A stretch of 64,000 bases of DNA, from positions 62,001-126,000 of the forward strand of contig NZ_SDVA01000007.1 of assembly GCF_004153545.1 (NCBI RefSeq), given 5' to 3'. How positions within the stretch are numbered: position 1 is the stretch's first letter; every line of letters begins with the position of its first letter. The position numbers and the translations under genes are program-made. This stretch comes from Serinicoccus sediminis. Its GTDB lineage: Bacteria; Actinomycetota; Actinomycetes; Actinomycetales; Dermatophilaceae. Below are positions 13,519-23,076 of this stretch, one piece after another. The notes beneath the pieces are model-generated. The model saw only the letters and a program-made list of their open reading frames with translations. It was not told the origin of the DNA and did not search any database.

Positions 13519-14306
13519 GCAAGGGCCAGGGCGTCGCGCAGGCGCTGCCGGCGGACGTGGCCGCGCTGGCCGACGTGCCCGCCGACAAGGGCGAGGTGCA
13601 CGTCGTCCACCTCTACCCGCGCGAGATGAGCATCTACGGCGACCTCGGCAACACGCGGTGCCTCGCGGCCCGGTTGCGGTGGCACGGCTACCGCCCCGTC
13701 GTGCACGACCACCACCCGGGCGCCGCCTGGCCGGAGCGGGCCGACATCCTCCTCGGCGGGGGCGGCCAGGACAGCGGCCAGGCCCGGGTGACCGACGACC
13801 TGGCGCGGCACGCGGACCGGCTGCGCGAGCTCGCCGCCGACGGGCTGCCGATGCTCATGATCTGCGGGATGTACCAGCTGTTCGGCGAGGCCTTCATCAC
13901 CGTCGAGGGCCAGCGCCTGCCCGGCCTGGGCATCCTCGACGTCACCACCCGCGGCAACGCGACCCGGATGATCGGCCCCGTCGTGCTGGACACCGACTTC
14001 GGCTCGGTGGTGGGTTACGAGAACCACTCCGGGTCCACCGTGCTGGGCGCGGGGCAGCAGCCCTTCGGCCGGGTCCGGCACGGGCAGGGCAACAACGGCA
14101 CCGACGGGCACGAGGGCGCCCGGACCGGCAACGTGGTCGGGTCCTACTTGCACGGGCCGGTCCTGCCCGCCAACCCGGCGCTCGCCGACGGCCTGCTCGA
14201 GATCGCCGCCCGCCGGGCCACCGGCGGGTGGGACCCGGCAGAGGTCGACGACACCGTCGCCGAGCGGGCCCACGCGGCTCAGGTCCGCAGGCTGCTCGGC
14301 TCCTGA
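13515..14306 (+). CDS. gatD: Lipid II isoglutaminyl synthase, GatD glutaminase subunit
   Basis: 263 residues, a class I glutamine amidotransferase of the CobB/CobQ type. The nucleophile is Cys117 (LMICGMYQ) and the catalytic histidine His213 (GSYLHGP). GatD releases ammonia from glutamine and passes it to MurT. The N-terminus has a short low-complexity extension before VHVVHLYPREMSIYGD. It is translationally coupled to murT, and its 3' end overlaps the convergent membrane gene by 28 nt. Confidence 0.94.
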   Translation: MSKGQGVAQALPADVAALADVPADKGEVHVVHLYPREMSIYGDLGNTRCLAARLRWHGYRPVVHDHHPGAAWPERADILLGGGGQDSGQARVTDDLARHADRLRELAADGLPMLMICGMYQLFGEAFITVEGQRLPGLGILDVTTRGNATRMIGPVVLDTDFGSVVGYENHSGSTVLGAGQQPFGRVRHGQGNNGTDGHEGARTGNVVGSYLHGPVLPANPALADGLLEIAARRATGGWDPAEVDDTVAERAHAAQVRRLLGS

Positions 14307-15352
14307 GCCGGCAGCGCGCCGGACCGTGCGGGGGACAGCCACCACGCGCCCAGCGCCGCCACGCCGAGCGGCACCACCACCACGTGGGCGTAGATCGCGT
14401 AGAGCAGGGCGGTCGCGGACGCCGCGCCCGGGTCCCCGCCGAGGAGCACGAGCAGCCCCGCCGTGCCGACCTCGGTGACGCCGAGCCCGCCGGGGGTCAC
14501 GGCGACCACGGTGAGGAACTGCCGGAAGGTGTAGGCGCACACCAGCTCCGCGAGGGGGACGTCCAGGCCGACCACGCGGGCGGCATACCAGTAGAGCCCG
14601 AAGAGCAGGAGGAACTGGCCGGCCATCCCCAGCGTCATGGCGACGCCGCCCGTGCGGACGACGTCCGCGACGCGGCGCCGCTGGTCGGTGAGGAGCTGGT
14701 CGACCGGTGCGCGCCCGGGGCGGCGGCGCAGGACGCGGGTCAGGACCGGACGGCTGAGGTCGACGAGCGCGTCCGCCACGCGGTCCGAGAGCACGAGCAG
14801 GCTGGCGAGCAGCACCAGAGCGGTGCCCGCCCCCACCGCGACCCAGCCGCCGCGCACCACCACCTCCGGGGCGTCGATGGGGCCGGCCACGAGCACCAGG
14901 CACCCGACGACCGGCAGCGCGACCCGGGCCAGCAGGTTCCAGAGCCCCACCACGGCGATGCTCGAGGACAGCGCGCGCCGGGCGAAGCCCCAGGAGCGCA
15001 GCATGAGGACCATGAGGCCCACCCCCACGGCCCCGCCGAGGGGGAGGAGGTTGGCGGCGGTCGCGGACACGGCGTTGACCTTGAGCGCCTGCACGTGGCC
15101 CAGGCCCGGCAACGAGCCGATGAGCACCCAGGTGTAGCTGAACAGGCCGCCGAGCAGGAGGAGGGCCATGACGACCGCCGTGCCGGGGCGGATGCGACCC
15201 AGCTGCGTCCCGATCTCCGCCCACGAGGTGTCCAGGAAGTGGGGCAGGCCGACGGCGATGAGCAGCGCGGCGGCGGTGGTGCCCGCGACCGACCCGGCGG
15301 CGTCGCGCCACGTCAGGCGGCGCAGCGCGGGCTCGCGCGGCTCCTCGCTCAC
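14279..15352 (-). CDS. UPF0104/YbhN-like flippase-type membrane protein
   Basis: 357 residues with about eight membrane segments and the family signature TPGGLGVTEVGTAGLL near residues 285-300. Relatives include the N-terminal membrane domain of MprF and lysyltransferase-like flippases, so lipid translocation is a reasonable guess. The GTG at 15352 overlaps the stop of the upstream membrane gene by four bases and was chosen over a longer frame for that reason. It is the last of three coupled minus-strand membrane genes. Confidence 0.75.
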   Translation of the reverse strand: MSEEPREPALRRLTWRDAAGSVAGTTAAALLIAVGLPHFLDTSWAEIGTQLGRIRPGTAVVMALLLLGGLFSYTWVLIGSLPGLGHVQALKVNAVSATAANLLPLGGAVGVGLMVLMLRSWGFARRALSSSIAVVGLWNLLARVALPVVGCLVLVAGPIDAPEVVVRGGWVAVGAGTALVLLASLLVLSDRVADALVDLSRPVLTRVLRRRPGRAPVDQLLTDQRRRVADVVRTGGVAMTLGMAGQFLLLFGLYWYAARVVGLDVPLAELVCAYTFRQFLTVVAVTPGGLGVTEVGTAGLLVLLGGDPGAASATALLYAIYAHVVVVPLGVAALGAWWLSPARSGALPAQEPSSLRT

Positions 15353-15828
15353 GTCGATCCCCGGGGCATGCCCTTCATGCTGGCAGAGTCCTCGTCCGGG
15401 GACGGGCGCGACACGGCGCGGGCCCCGCGCGCCGACAGCAGCCACCACAGCCCGGCGACCGGCAGGACGAGCGGGATGAAGAGGTAGCCCTGCCCGTAGT
15501 GGCTCCACACCGTCTGGTCCGGGAACATCGCGGGGGCCAGGTAGCTCCAGGTGCCGACGACGAGCACCCCGGTCAGCTCCACCGAGAGCGCCACCAGGCT
15601 CACCCACCACGCGGACCGGCCCCGCAGCGAGAGCGACACGAGCGCCACCACGTAGACGAGTGCCGCCACGGCGGACAGCGAGTAGGCGAGGGGAGCCTGG
15701 TCGAAGCGGGTGGAGATCTGTGCCGCCGACCGGGAGACCGTGCCGATGACGAAGACGAGGTAGAGCGCGAGGATGACCCGTCCGGGGCCGTGCCTCCGGT
15801 CGCCCGCGTCCGCGACGACGCGGCTCAC
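15349..15828 (-). CDS. Small integral membrane protein, unknown family
   Basis: 159 residues with about four membrane segments and a basic/acidic C-terminal tail (RPSPDEDSASMKG). The GTG at 15828 overlaps the preceding gene's stop (GTGA), and its own stop overlaps the next GTG. I do not recognise the family. The strict coupling with the neighbours suggests a membrane complex with the YbhN-like protein. Confidence 0.7.
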   Translation of the reverse strand: MSRVVADAGDRRHGPGRVILALYLVFVIGTVSRSAAQISTRFDQAPLAYSLSAVAALVYVVALVSLSLRGRSAWWVSLVALSVELTGVLVVGTWSYLAPAMFPDQTVWSHYGQGYLFIPLVLPVAGLWWLLSARGARAVSRPSPDEDSASMKGMPRGST

Positions 15829-16220
15829 GCGGACGTCCCCAGGCCGTACCAGATCTGGGCGGTGCGCGCGGCCATGACCGCCACGGTGAAGGCCGCGACC
15901 GCGAGCACGAAGGTGCTCCAGCGGGTCGGCTCCTGCTGCGCCCAGACCAGCGCGAGCGCCGGCAGCAGCAGGATGGTCACGAGGTAGGCCCACAGCTCCC
16001 AGCCGGGACCCACCGGGGCGGCACCCCCCAGCTGTCGCCCGAGGTAGCTCCCGCAGTAGGCGACCACCCCCGCCTGGAGCAGCAGGGTCAGGCCCACCGT
16101 CACCTTCCCGGGCGCCCGGCCGTTGAGGCCGGCCAGGAGGCAGGCGACGGCGACGACCATGCCGCCGACCAGGACGGCGAGGGTGGGGACGTCGAGGTAG
16201 GCCGAGGAGTCAGTCGTCAC
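15825..16220 (-). CDS. Small integral membrane protein, unknown family
   Basis: 131 residues with about four membrane segments (near 13-30, 40-56, 74-92 and 102-118). It starts at GTG 16220 with only a weak AGGTG upstream. A 14-codon leaderless ORF (16254-16210) overlaps this start and may deliver ribosomes by coupling. First of three overlapping membrane genes; divergent from pcrA. Not recognised. Confidence 0.68.
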   Translation of the reverse strand: MTTDSSAYLDVPTLAVLVGGMVVAVACLLAGLNGRAPGKVTVGLTLLLQAGVVAYCGSYLGRQLGGAAPVGPGWELWAYLVTILLLPALALVWAQQEPTRWSTFVLAVAAFTVAVMAARTAQIWYGLGTSA

Positions 16221-16254
16221 GGGTGGGCACCTGCGGCACGGGGGCGGGGGTCAC
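16210..16254 (-). CDS. Possible 14-codon leaderless leader ORF
   Basis: GTG at 16254 lies 7 nt after TACCCT (16262-16267, minus strand) and reads MTPAPVPQVPTRDD before a stop that overlaps the GTG at 16220 in another frame. The leader is Pro-rich. It may be only a coupling device, or chance. Confidence 0.35.
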   Translation of the reverse strand: MTPAPVPQVPTRDD

Positions 16255-16261
16255 GCCCACC

Positions 16262-16267
16262 AGGGTA
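16262..16267 (-). promoter_or_regulatory. -10 element for the membrane gene trio
   Basis: TACCCT on the minus strand, 7 nt before a GTG at 16254. No other promoter is apparent for the three-gene operon. Confidence 0.5.
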
Positions 16268-16315
16268 GGGCTCCCGGTTGTGGACGACCTGGGTGGGCAC
16301 GTCGGTGCGGCTGCC

Positions 16316-16321
16316 TAGGAT
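16316..16321 (+). promoter_or_regulatory. -10 of pcrA
   Basis: TAGGAT ends 8 nt before the ATG. A GGAGGG lies in that gap, so the start could be read as leaderless or with a very short leader. Confidence 0.6.
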
Positions 16322-16329
16322 GGAGGGCG

Positions 16330-18879
16330 ATGAGCGGCCTCTTCGACCACCTCCCCTTCGACGACCCGGTCCCCCCGATGAGCGCGGACGCGGCCAGCGG
16401 GCACGCCCACCCGCACCCCGGCGACGGGCCGGTCGACGACCGCGGCGTGCCGGCCTGGGCGGTGTCCGGAGACACCCCACCGTCCGCGTCGGCGCGCGGC
16501 CGGCAGCACCCCGGGCCGACCGTCCAGGAGCTGCTGTCCGGGTTGAACGAGCCCCAGGCGGAGGCGGTGCGGCACCAGGGCAGCCCGTTGCTCATCGTCG
16601 CCGGTGCCGGTTCCGGCAAGACGCGGGTGCTCACGCACCGCATCGCCTACCTGCTCGCCGAGCGGCACGTCCACCCCGGGCAGATCCTGGCCATCACCTT
16701 CACCAACAAGGCGGCCGCCGAGATGCGCGAGCGGGTCGCGGCACTCGTCGGGCCCCGGGCCAAGGCCATGTGGGTCTCCACCTTCCACTCGGCCTGCGTG
16801 CGGATCCTGCGCCGGGAGGCGCAGACCGCCGGGCTGAAGAGCTCGTTCTCGATCTACGACGCCGCCGACAGCCAGCGCCTCATGGGCATGGTGATCCGCG
16901 ACCTCGACCTGGACCCCAAGCGCTACCCGGCCCGGGCCTTCCTGGCCAAGGTCTCCAACGCCAAGAACGAGCTCGTCGACGAGGAGGCCTTCGCGGCGAC
17001 CGTGGGGGCCAACAACTACGAGGCCAAGGTGTCCGAGGCCTACGCGATGTACCAGCGGCGGCTCCGCGCGGCCAACGCCCTGGACTTCGACGACATCATC
17101 TCCACGACCGTGCACCTGCTCCGGGCCTTCCCGGCGGTGCGCGAGCACTACCGGCGCCGGTTCCGGCACGTCATGGTCGACGAGTACCAGGACACCAACC
17201 ACGCCCAGTACGCCCTGGTCCGCGAGCTGGTCGGGTACGCCGGCGACATCGTCGACGGGGGCAGCCGGGAGCTGCCCCCGGCGGAGCTGTGCGTCGTGGG
17301 TGACGCCGACCAGTCGATCTACGCCTTCCGCGGCGCCACCATCCGCAACATCGTCGAGTTCGAGCAGGACTACCCCGAGGCGCGGACCATCCTGCTGGAG
17401 CAGAACTACCGGTCGACGAGCACCATCCTCTCGGCCGCCAACGCGGTGATCGCCCGCAACCCCAAGCGCCGGGACAAGCGGCTGTGGACCGACCAGGGCA
17501 CCGGGGCGTCCATCGTCGGCTACGTCGCCGACAGCGAGCACGACGAGGCGTCCTTCGTGGCCCGGCGGATCGACGAGCTGGCCGACGAGCGGGGGGTCCG
17601 GCCCGGTGACGTCGCCGTGTTCTACCGGACCAACGCGCAGTCGCGCGCCCTGGAGGAGGTGCTGGTCCGCACCGGGCTGCCCTACAAGGTCGTCGGCGGC
17701 ACCCGCTTCTACGAGCGTCGGGAGATCAAGGACGCGCTGGCCTACCTGCGGGTCATCGCGAACCCGGCGGACGACGTCAACCTGCGGCGCATCCTGAACA
17801 CGCCCAAGCGGGGGATCGGCGACCGGGCCGTGGCGGCGGTGACGGCGCTCGCCGAGCGCGAGCGCATCCCCTTCGTCGCCGCCCTGGGGCGGGCCGGCGA
17901 CGCGCCGGGCATCGCCTCCCGGTCGGTCGCCGCGATCAGCGGCTTCACGGCGCTGCTGGAGGAGCTGGGCGAGCTGGCGGCCCAGGAGGACTCGGGCATC
18001 GGCCGGCTGCTCGAGGCGATCCTGGACCGCACCGGCTACCTCGCCGAGCTCCGCGCCAGCCACGACCCGCAGGACGAGACGCGGGTGGAGAACCTCACCG
18101 AGCTCGTCACCGTGGCCCGCGAGTTCGACGACAACTACCCCGAGGGCGGGCTGGTCGACTTCCTCGAGCAGGTCTCGCTGGTCGCCGACGCCGACGAGAT
18201 CCCCGAGGGCTCGGCGGACGGTCCGGCCGGCGCCGGCCCGGACCAGGGCGTCGTCACGCTGATGACGCTGCACACCGCCAAGGGGCTGGAGTTCCCGGTC
18301 GTCTTCCTCACCGGCCTGGAGGACGGCACGTTCCCGCACCAGCGCAGCCTCGACGACCCCGCGGAGCTCGAGGAGGAACGACGGCTGGCCTACGTCGGGA
18401 TCACCCGGGCCCGCGAGCAGCTGCACCTGTCCCGGGCCGGGAGCCGGGCCGCCTTCGGCGCCCCGCAGTGGTTCCCGGCGTCCCGCTTCCTCGACGAGAT
18501 CCCCGACGAGCTCGTCACCTGGGAGCGCACCGACTCCGACCGCATGAGCATGGGGGGTCGTCGCTCGGCGGCCGAGGGCCTAGGGCTGAGCTGGTCCGGC
18601 GGGTATGCCGGGGGGCGGGGCGGGTCCTCCGGCGGCGGTCGTCCCGCCGCGGTGCGGCTCGACCCCCGGGGCAGCGCCCCGCGCCGCGACCGGACCCAGG
18701 AGCAGGAGGCCGAGCTGGCGGGTCTGGCGGCCGGCGACAAGGTCAGCCACGACAGCTTCGGGATGGGCACGGTGGTCCTCGTGGAGGGCACCGGCCAGCA
18801 CACGATGGCCCACGTCGACTTCGGCGACGCCGGGCTCAAACGCCTGCTCGTGCGGGTGGCGCCGCTGGTCAAGCTCTGA
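16330..18879 (+). CDS. pcrA: ATP-dependent DNA helicase PcrA/UvrD (SF1A)
   Basis: 849 residues. Walker A GAGSGKT has Lys97, Walker B is DEYQDT near 285-290, and the motifs ADQSIYAFRGA, QNYRS and MTLHTAKGLEFPVVFL follow in SF1A order. An N-terminal extension of about 60 residues is low complexity. The C-terminus ends in a small beta-barrel (GDKVSHDSFGMGTVV) like the Tudor-type domain of PcrA that contacts RNA polymerase. It unwinds DNA 3' to 5' in repair and replication-transcription conflicts. The position upstream of sucCD matches uvrD1 of mycobacteria. Confidence 0.95.
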   Translation: MSGLFDHLPFDDPVPPMSADAASGHAHPHPGDGPVDDRGVPAWAVSGDTPPSASARGRQHPGPTVQELLSGLNEPQAEAVRHQGSPLLIVAGAGSGKTRVLTHRIAYLLAERHVHPGQILAITFTNKAAAEMRERVAALVGPRAKAMWVSTFHSACVRILRREAQTAGLKSSFSIYDAADSQRLMGMVIRDLDLDPKRYPARAFLAKVSNAKNELVDEEAFAATVGANNYEAKVSEAYAMYQRRLRAANALDFDDIISTTVHLLRAFPAVREHYRRRFRHVMVDEYQDTNHAQYALVRELVGYAGDIVDGGSRELPPAELCVVGDADQSIYAFRGATIRNIVEFEQDYPEARTILLEQNYRSTSTILSAANAVIARNPKRRDKRLWTDQGTGASIVGYVADSEHDEASFVARRIDELADERGVRPGDVAVFYRTNAQSRALEEVLVRTGLPYKVVGGTRFYERREIKDALAYLRVIANPADDVNLRRILNTPKRGIGDRAVAAVTALAERERIPFVAALGRAGDAPGIASRSVAAISGFTALLEELGELAAQEDSGIGRLLEAILDRTGYLAELRASHDPQDETRVENLTELVTVAREFDDNYPEGGLVDFLEQVSLVADADEIPEGSADGPAGAGPDQGVVTLMTLHTAKGLEFPVVFLTGLEDGTFPHQRSLDDPAELEEERRLAYVGITRAREQLHLSRAGSRAAFGAPQWFPASRFLDEIPDELVTWERTDSDRMSMGGRRSAAEGLGLSWSGGYAGGRGGSSGGGRPAAVRLDPRGSAPRRDRTQEQEAELAGLAAGDKVSHDSFGMGTVVLVEGTGQHTMAHVDFGDAGLKRLLVRVAPLVKL

Positions 18880-18889
18880 ACGGGCCTGC

Positions 18890-18897
18890 GATAGTCT
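18890..18897 (+). promoter_or_regulatory. Candidate -10 of sucCD
   Basis: GATAGTCT just after the pcrA stop can be read as GATAGT or TAGTCT. It would give a leader of roughly 95 nt. Confidence 0.4.
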
Positions 18898-18999
18898 GCC
18901 TCGCAGTGCCGCCGACGGCGCAGTTCGCGTGCGGTCGTGCGGTGTCCACCGGCATGCCGGAGCACCTCCGGCGACCATCGACAGACGGGAACCGCAACT

Positions 19000-20181
19000 G
19001 TGGATCTGTTCGAGTACCAGGCACGTGACCTCTTCGAGAAGCACGGGGTACCCGTGCTCGCCGCCGAGGTCGTCACCGAGGCCGCCGATGCTGGTCCGGC
19101 GGCCGAGCGGGTCGGCGCCGACAGCGGTGGGGTCGTCGTCGTCAAGGCCCAGGTGAAGGTCGGGGGGCGCGGCAAGGCCGGGGGCGTCAAGCTGGCGAAG
19201 AGCCCGCAGGAGGCCGTGGAGGCCGCCGAGCAGATCCTGGGCATGGACATCAAGGGCCACACCGTCGGTGCGGTGATGATCGCCCAGGGGGCCCGGATCG
19301 CGGAGGAGTACTACTTCTCGCTGCTGCTGGACCGGACCAACCGCTCGCTGCTCGCCATGTGCAGCAAGGAGGGCGGGATGGACATCGAGACGCTGGCCGA
19401 GGAGCGGCCGGAGGCCCTCGCCCGGGTCGCCGTCGACCCCGGCACCGGCATCGACGACGCGAAGGCCCGCGAGATCCTCGAGCAGGCCGGTTTCGAGACC
19501 GCCGACGTGGACGCCATCGCCCCGGCGCTGGTGCGCCTGTGGGACGTCTACAAGGGGGAGGACGCGACGCTGGTCGAGGTCAACCCGATGGTGCGCACCG
19601 AGGACGGCCAGGTGCTGGCCCTGGACGGCAAGGTCACCCTCGACGACAACGCCGACTTCCGGCACGAGGACCACGCGGCCCTGGCCGACACGGCCGCCGC
19701 GGACCCGCTGGAGGCGAAGGCCAAGGAGATGGGCCTCAACTACGTCAAGCTCGACGGCAACGTCGGCATCATCGGCAACGGCGCCGGGCTGGTCATGTCC
19801 ACCCTCGACGTGGTCGCCTACGCCGGCGAGGAGCACACCGCCGGCCAGGCCCGCCCGGCGAACTTCCTCGACATCGGCGGTGGTGCCTCGGCCGAGGTCA
19901 TGTCCAACGGGCTCGACGTCATCCTGAACGACGAGCAGGTCAGGTCGGTCTTCGTCAACGTCTTCGGCGGGATCACGGCCTGCGACGCGGTCGCCACCGG
20001 CATCGTCAAGGCGCTGGAGATCCTGGGCGACGAGGCGACCAAGCCGCTGGTCGTCCGGCTGGACGGCAACAACGTCGAGGAGGGGCGCGCGATCCTCGCC
20101 GAGGCCGCCCACCCCCTGGTGACCATCGAGGACACCATGGACGGCGCCGCCCGCCGGGCCGCCGAGCTGGCCGCGAACTGA
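19000..20181 (+). CDS. sucC: Succinyl-CoA synthetase, beta subunit
   Basis: 393 residues beginning [20 protein letters not shown] from GTG, which fixes the start. The ATP-grasp domain holds [20 protein letters not shown] (about 46-65) and EVNPMV; the C-terminal ligase domain contains [15 protein letters not shown]. With SucD it converts succinyl-CoA to succinate with nucleotide phosphorylation in the TCA cycle. The ribosome site is weak. sucD follows after 41 nt. Confidence 0.97.
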   Translation: MDLFEYQARDLFEKHGVPVLAAEVVTEAADAGPAAERVGADSGGVVVVKAQVKVGGRGKAGGVKLAKSPQEAVEAAEQILGMDIKGHTVGAVMIAQGARIAEEYYFSLLLDRTNRSLLAMCSKEGGMDIETLAEERPEALARVAVDPGTGIDDAKAREILEQAGFETADVDAIAPALVRLWDVYKGEDATLVEVNPMVRTEDGQVLALDGKVTLDDNADFRHEDHAALADTAAADPLEAKAKEMGLNYVKLDGNVGIIGNGAGLVMSTLDVVAYAGEEHTAGQARPANFLDIGGGASAEVMSNGLDVILNDEQVRSVFVNVFGGITACDAVATGIVKALEILGDEATKPLVVRLDGNNVEEGRAILAEAAHPLVTIEDTMDGAARRAAELAAN

Positions 20182-20222
20182 CCCTGCCGACACGACATAC
20201 CGAAGGAAACGACGAGACCACC

Positions 20223-21113
20223 ATGGCGATCTTTCTCACCCACGACTCCCACGTCATCGTCCAGGGCATGACCGGCTCCGAGGGGATGAAGCACACCCAG
20301 CGCATGCTGCGCTCCGGCACCCGCGTCGTCGGCGGCGTCAACCCGCGCAAGGCCGGCCAGACGGTCGACTTCGAGGACGGCGTGCAGGTGCCGGTCTTCG
20401 GCTCCGTCGCCGAGGCGATGGAGGCGACCGGCGCGAACGTGTCCGTGCTCTTCGTGCCCCCGGCCTTCACCAAGGCAGCCGTCGTCGAGGCGGTCGACGC
20501 GGGGATGCCGCTGGCCGTCGTCATCACCGAGGGCGTGCCGGTGCAGGACACCGCGGAGTTCTTCTCCTACGCCCAGGACAAGGGCACCACCCGGATCATC
20601 GGCCCCAACTGCCCCGGGCTCATCAGCCCCGAGCAGTCCAACGCCGGCATCATCCCGGCGGACATCACCGGCCCCGGCCGGATCGGGCTGGTGTCCAAGT
20701 CGGGCACGCTGACCTACCAGATGATGTACGAGCTCAAGGAGATCGGCTTCTCCACGGCCGTCGGGATCGGCGGTGACCCGATCATCGGCACCACCCACAT
20801 CGACTGCCTGCAGGCCTTCCAGGACGACCCGGACACCGACGCCATCGTCATGATCGGCGAGATCGGCGGCGACGCCGAGGAGCGGGCCGCCGCCTACATC
20901 AAGGACAACGTCACCAAGCCGGTCGTCGGCTACGTCGCCGGGTTCACCGCGCCGGAGGGCAAGACGATGGGCCACGCCGGCGCCATCGTGTCCGGCTCCT
21001 CGGGCACGGCCGCGGCGAAGAAGGAGGCCCTCGAGGCCGCCGGTGTCAAGGTCGGCAAGACGCCGTCGGAGACCGCCGAGCTCATGCGGGAGATCATCGC
21101 CGGCCTCGGCTGA
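20223..21113 (+). CDS. sucD: Succinyl-CoA synthetase, alpha subunit
   Basis: 296 residues with an N-terminal CoA-binding Rossmann domain ([12 protein letters not shown]) and the phosphohistidine loop [10 protein letters not shown] with His251. GAAGGAAAC upstream is the ribosome site, at a rather long distance from the ATG. It is cotranscribed with sucC. Confidence 0.97.
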   Translation: MAIFLTHDSHVIVQGMTGSEGMKHTQRMLRSGTRVVGGVNPRKAGQTVDFEDGVQVPVFGSVAEAMEATGANVSVLFVPPAFTKAAVVEAVDAGMPLAVVITEGVPVQDTAEFFSYAQDKGTTRIIGPNCPGLISPEQSNAGIIPADITGPGRIGLVSKSGTLTYQMMYELKEIGFSTAVGIGGDPIIGTTHIDCLQAFQDDPDTDAIVMIGEIGGDAEERAAAYIKDNVTKPVVGYVAGFTAPEGKTMGHAGAIVSGSSGTAAAKKEALEAAGVKVGKTPSETAELMREIIAGLG

Positions 21114-21155
21114 CGGGCACCACGCGCACGCCGGGACCACCCCCCGTCGCCGACC

Positions 21156-22466
21156 ATGAGGGGGATGACTGTGGCGGAGCGGACGAGCGGCAGACGGACC
21201 CCCGAGGCGGCACGTGACGGCGTGGCCGGGCGGGGCCCGGTGCTGACCGTCCGACGGCTGGGGGAGCTGCTCGGGGCCGGGACGGCCGGGGTGGTGTGCG
21301 TCCTGCTCGGCCTGCTCGTCGTGGTGCTGCCCACCGTGCTGGCGTGGGTGGTCGACGAGCGCAGCACGGCGAGCTTCTGGCAGTCGGTGGGCGTCGGCGT
21401 GGACGTCTGGGCGCTCGCCCACCGCGCGAGCGTCGTCACCCCCGCGGCCGAGCTGGTGCTGGCGCCGTTGCTGCTCACCCTGCTCTTCCTCGGCCTCTGC
21501 TGGTATGCCGCGCGCCAGGTCGTCCTGAGCCGCCACCACCTCACGGCGCGGGTCCCGAGGATCGGCGGCTGGCGCACCGCGTGGAGCGCCCTCGGCGGGT
21601 CCGACGGCACGGCCTTCGTCCTCGGCTACCTCCTCGCCGGCCTGCTCGTCGCGCACACGGCCAGCTTCGGGCTGGCCCCGGTCCGGCTGCTCACCCTCGT
21701 GCCCGGAGCGGTCCTCGTGCCCCTGGTGGCGCTGGGCCTGGTGTGGCTGGGAGAGCACCGGCGCGAGGAGCACCCCACCGTCGGCGCCGGCCTGGCCTTC
21801 CTCGAGGCGCGCACCCCCGTGCTGGTGCGGCGCGCCCTGCCGCCGGTCGCCGAGGTGCTGGTCGGCCTCGTCACCGTGGCGCTGCTGCTCGTGCTCGGGC
21901 TGCTGGTGCTGCGCGGCGAGCGCATCATCACCCTCTACGGCTCGCTCGACGCCGGGGTCGTCGGCACCTCGTTGCTCACCGTGGGCCAGCTGCTGGCGCT
22001 CCCGAACCTCATGGTGTGGGCGCTGGCGTGGATGACCGGGTCCGGGGTGACGGTCGGCACCGTGCACGTGGGTTGGAACGCCACCACGCCGGGAGACCTG
22101 CCGGTGCTCCCGGTCCTCGGCGCGCTGCCCGAGGCGGGGCCCCTGCCGCCCGGCCCGTGGGCCCTCGCGCTGGTGCCCCTCGTCGCTGGCGGCTGGCTCG
22201 GCCACCGGGCCGTCGGGGCGGCGTCCCGGCTGTCCTCGTGGTGGACCAAGGCGCAGATCATGCTGGCCTCCTGCGTGGCCGTCGCGGCGGTCGTGCTGAT
22301 CCTGTCCTGGCTGGCCACGGGCGGGCTCACCCCCGGCCTGCTGGGGACCGTCGGCGTGGAGCCGTGGCGGACGTCCGGACTGCTGCTGCTGGAGCTGGCC
22401 GTGGGCGGGCTGGTCGTCGTGACCGCGCTGCACCTGAGCCGGCGACGGCTCCGGGGACGCCGGTGA
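21156..22466 (+). CDS. DUF6350 membrane protein, PerM-like
   Basis: 436 residues with roughly nine to ten membrane segments. The place between sucD and purN is that of PerM (Rv0955) in mycobacteria, a DUF6350 protein linked to cell division and stress survival. The first 25 or so residues are charged and Arg-rich. ATG 21156 is used; the in-frame ATG at 21165 is possible. The identity rests on hydropathy and gene order, so a role in division is inference. Confidence 0.72.
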   Translation: MRGMTVAERTSGRRTPEAARDGVAGRGPVLTVRRLGELLGAGTAGVVCVLLGLLVVVLPTVLAWVVDERSTASFWQSVGVGVDVWALAHRASVVTPAAELVLAPLLLTLLFLGLCWYAARQVVLSRHHLTARVPRIGGWRTAWSALGGSDGTAFVLGYLLAGLLVAHTASFGLAPVRLLTLVPGAVLVPLVALGLVWLGEHRREEHPTVGAGLAFLEARTPVLVRRALPPVAEVLVGLVTVALLLVLGLLVLRGERIITLYGSLDAGVVGTSLLTVGQLLALPNLMVWALAWMTGSGVTVGTVHVGWNATTPGDLPVLPVLGALPEAGPLPPGPWALALVPLVAGGWLGHRAVGAASRLSSWWTKAQIMLASCVAVAAVVLILSWLATGGLTPGLLGTVGVEPWRTSGLLLLELAVGGLVVVTALHLSRRRLRGRR

Positions 22467-22482
22467 GCCCGGCCCGGCGCCG

Positions 22483-23076
22483 GTGAGCGGGCTGCCCCGG
22501 CCCCGGGTGGTGGCCCTGGTCTCCGGTGCCGGCACGCTGCTCGAGGCCGTGCTCGAGGCCTGCGCCGACCCTGCCTACGCCGCGGAGGTGGTGGCCGTCG
22601 GTGCCGACCGGGACGGCATCGAGGGCCTGGACCGGGCCCGCCGGAGGGGCCTGCCGACCTTCGTCGAGCCGCTCTCCGACCACCCGGACCGGGACGCCTG
22701 GGACGTGGCGCTGGCCGACCGGATCGGCGCCCACCACCCGGACCTGGTGCTGAGCGCGGGGTTCATGAGGATCCTCGGCCCGTCGGTGCTCGCGGCGCAC
22801 CGCGTCGTCAACACCCACCCGGCCCTGCTGCCCTCCTTCCCGGGGGCGCACGCCGTCCGGGACGCGCTCGCCCACGGCGTCAAGGTCAGCGGGTGCACGC
22901 TGCACGAGGTCGACGCCGGTGTCGACACCGGGCCCATCCTCGACCAGCGTGCCGTGCCGGTGCTGGACGGTGACACCGAGGAGAGCCTGCACGAGCGCAT
23001 CAAGGTCGCCGAGCGGGAGATGCTGGTGGCCGCGCTACCCCGGCTGGCGCGCGTGCACCCGCTCGACGACGCCTAG
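22483..23076 (+). CDS. purN: Phosphoribosylglycinamide formyltransferase
   Basis: 197 residues from GTG. The catalytic segment NTHPALLPSFPG carries the Asn and His, and the DAGVDTGPIL region carries the Asp of the PurN triad. It transfers formyl from 10-formyl-THF to GAR in de novo purine synthesis. The glycine-rich phosphate loop reads SGAGTLLEA. Its 3' end overlaps the convergent methyltransferase gene by 42 nt. Confidence 0.95.
   Translation: MSGLPRPRVVALVSGAGTLLEAVLEACADPAYAAEVVAVGADRDGIEGLDRARRRGLPTFVEPLSDHPDRDAWDVALADRIGAHHPDLVLSAGFMRILGPSVLAAHRVVNTHPALLPSFPGAHAVRDALAHGVKVSGCTLHEVDAGVDTGPILDQRAVPVLDGDTEESLHERIKVAEREMLVAALPRLARVHPLDDA

Noticed and set aside
19818-22535. 905-codon minus-strand frame opposite sucC, sucD and DUF6350
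   Set aside because: Shadow frame, low complexity, no ribosome site or domain.
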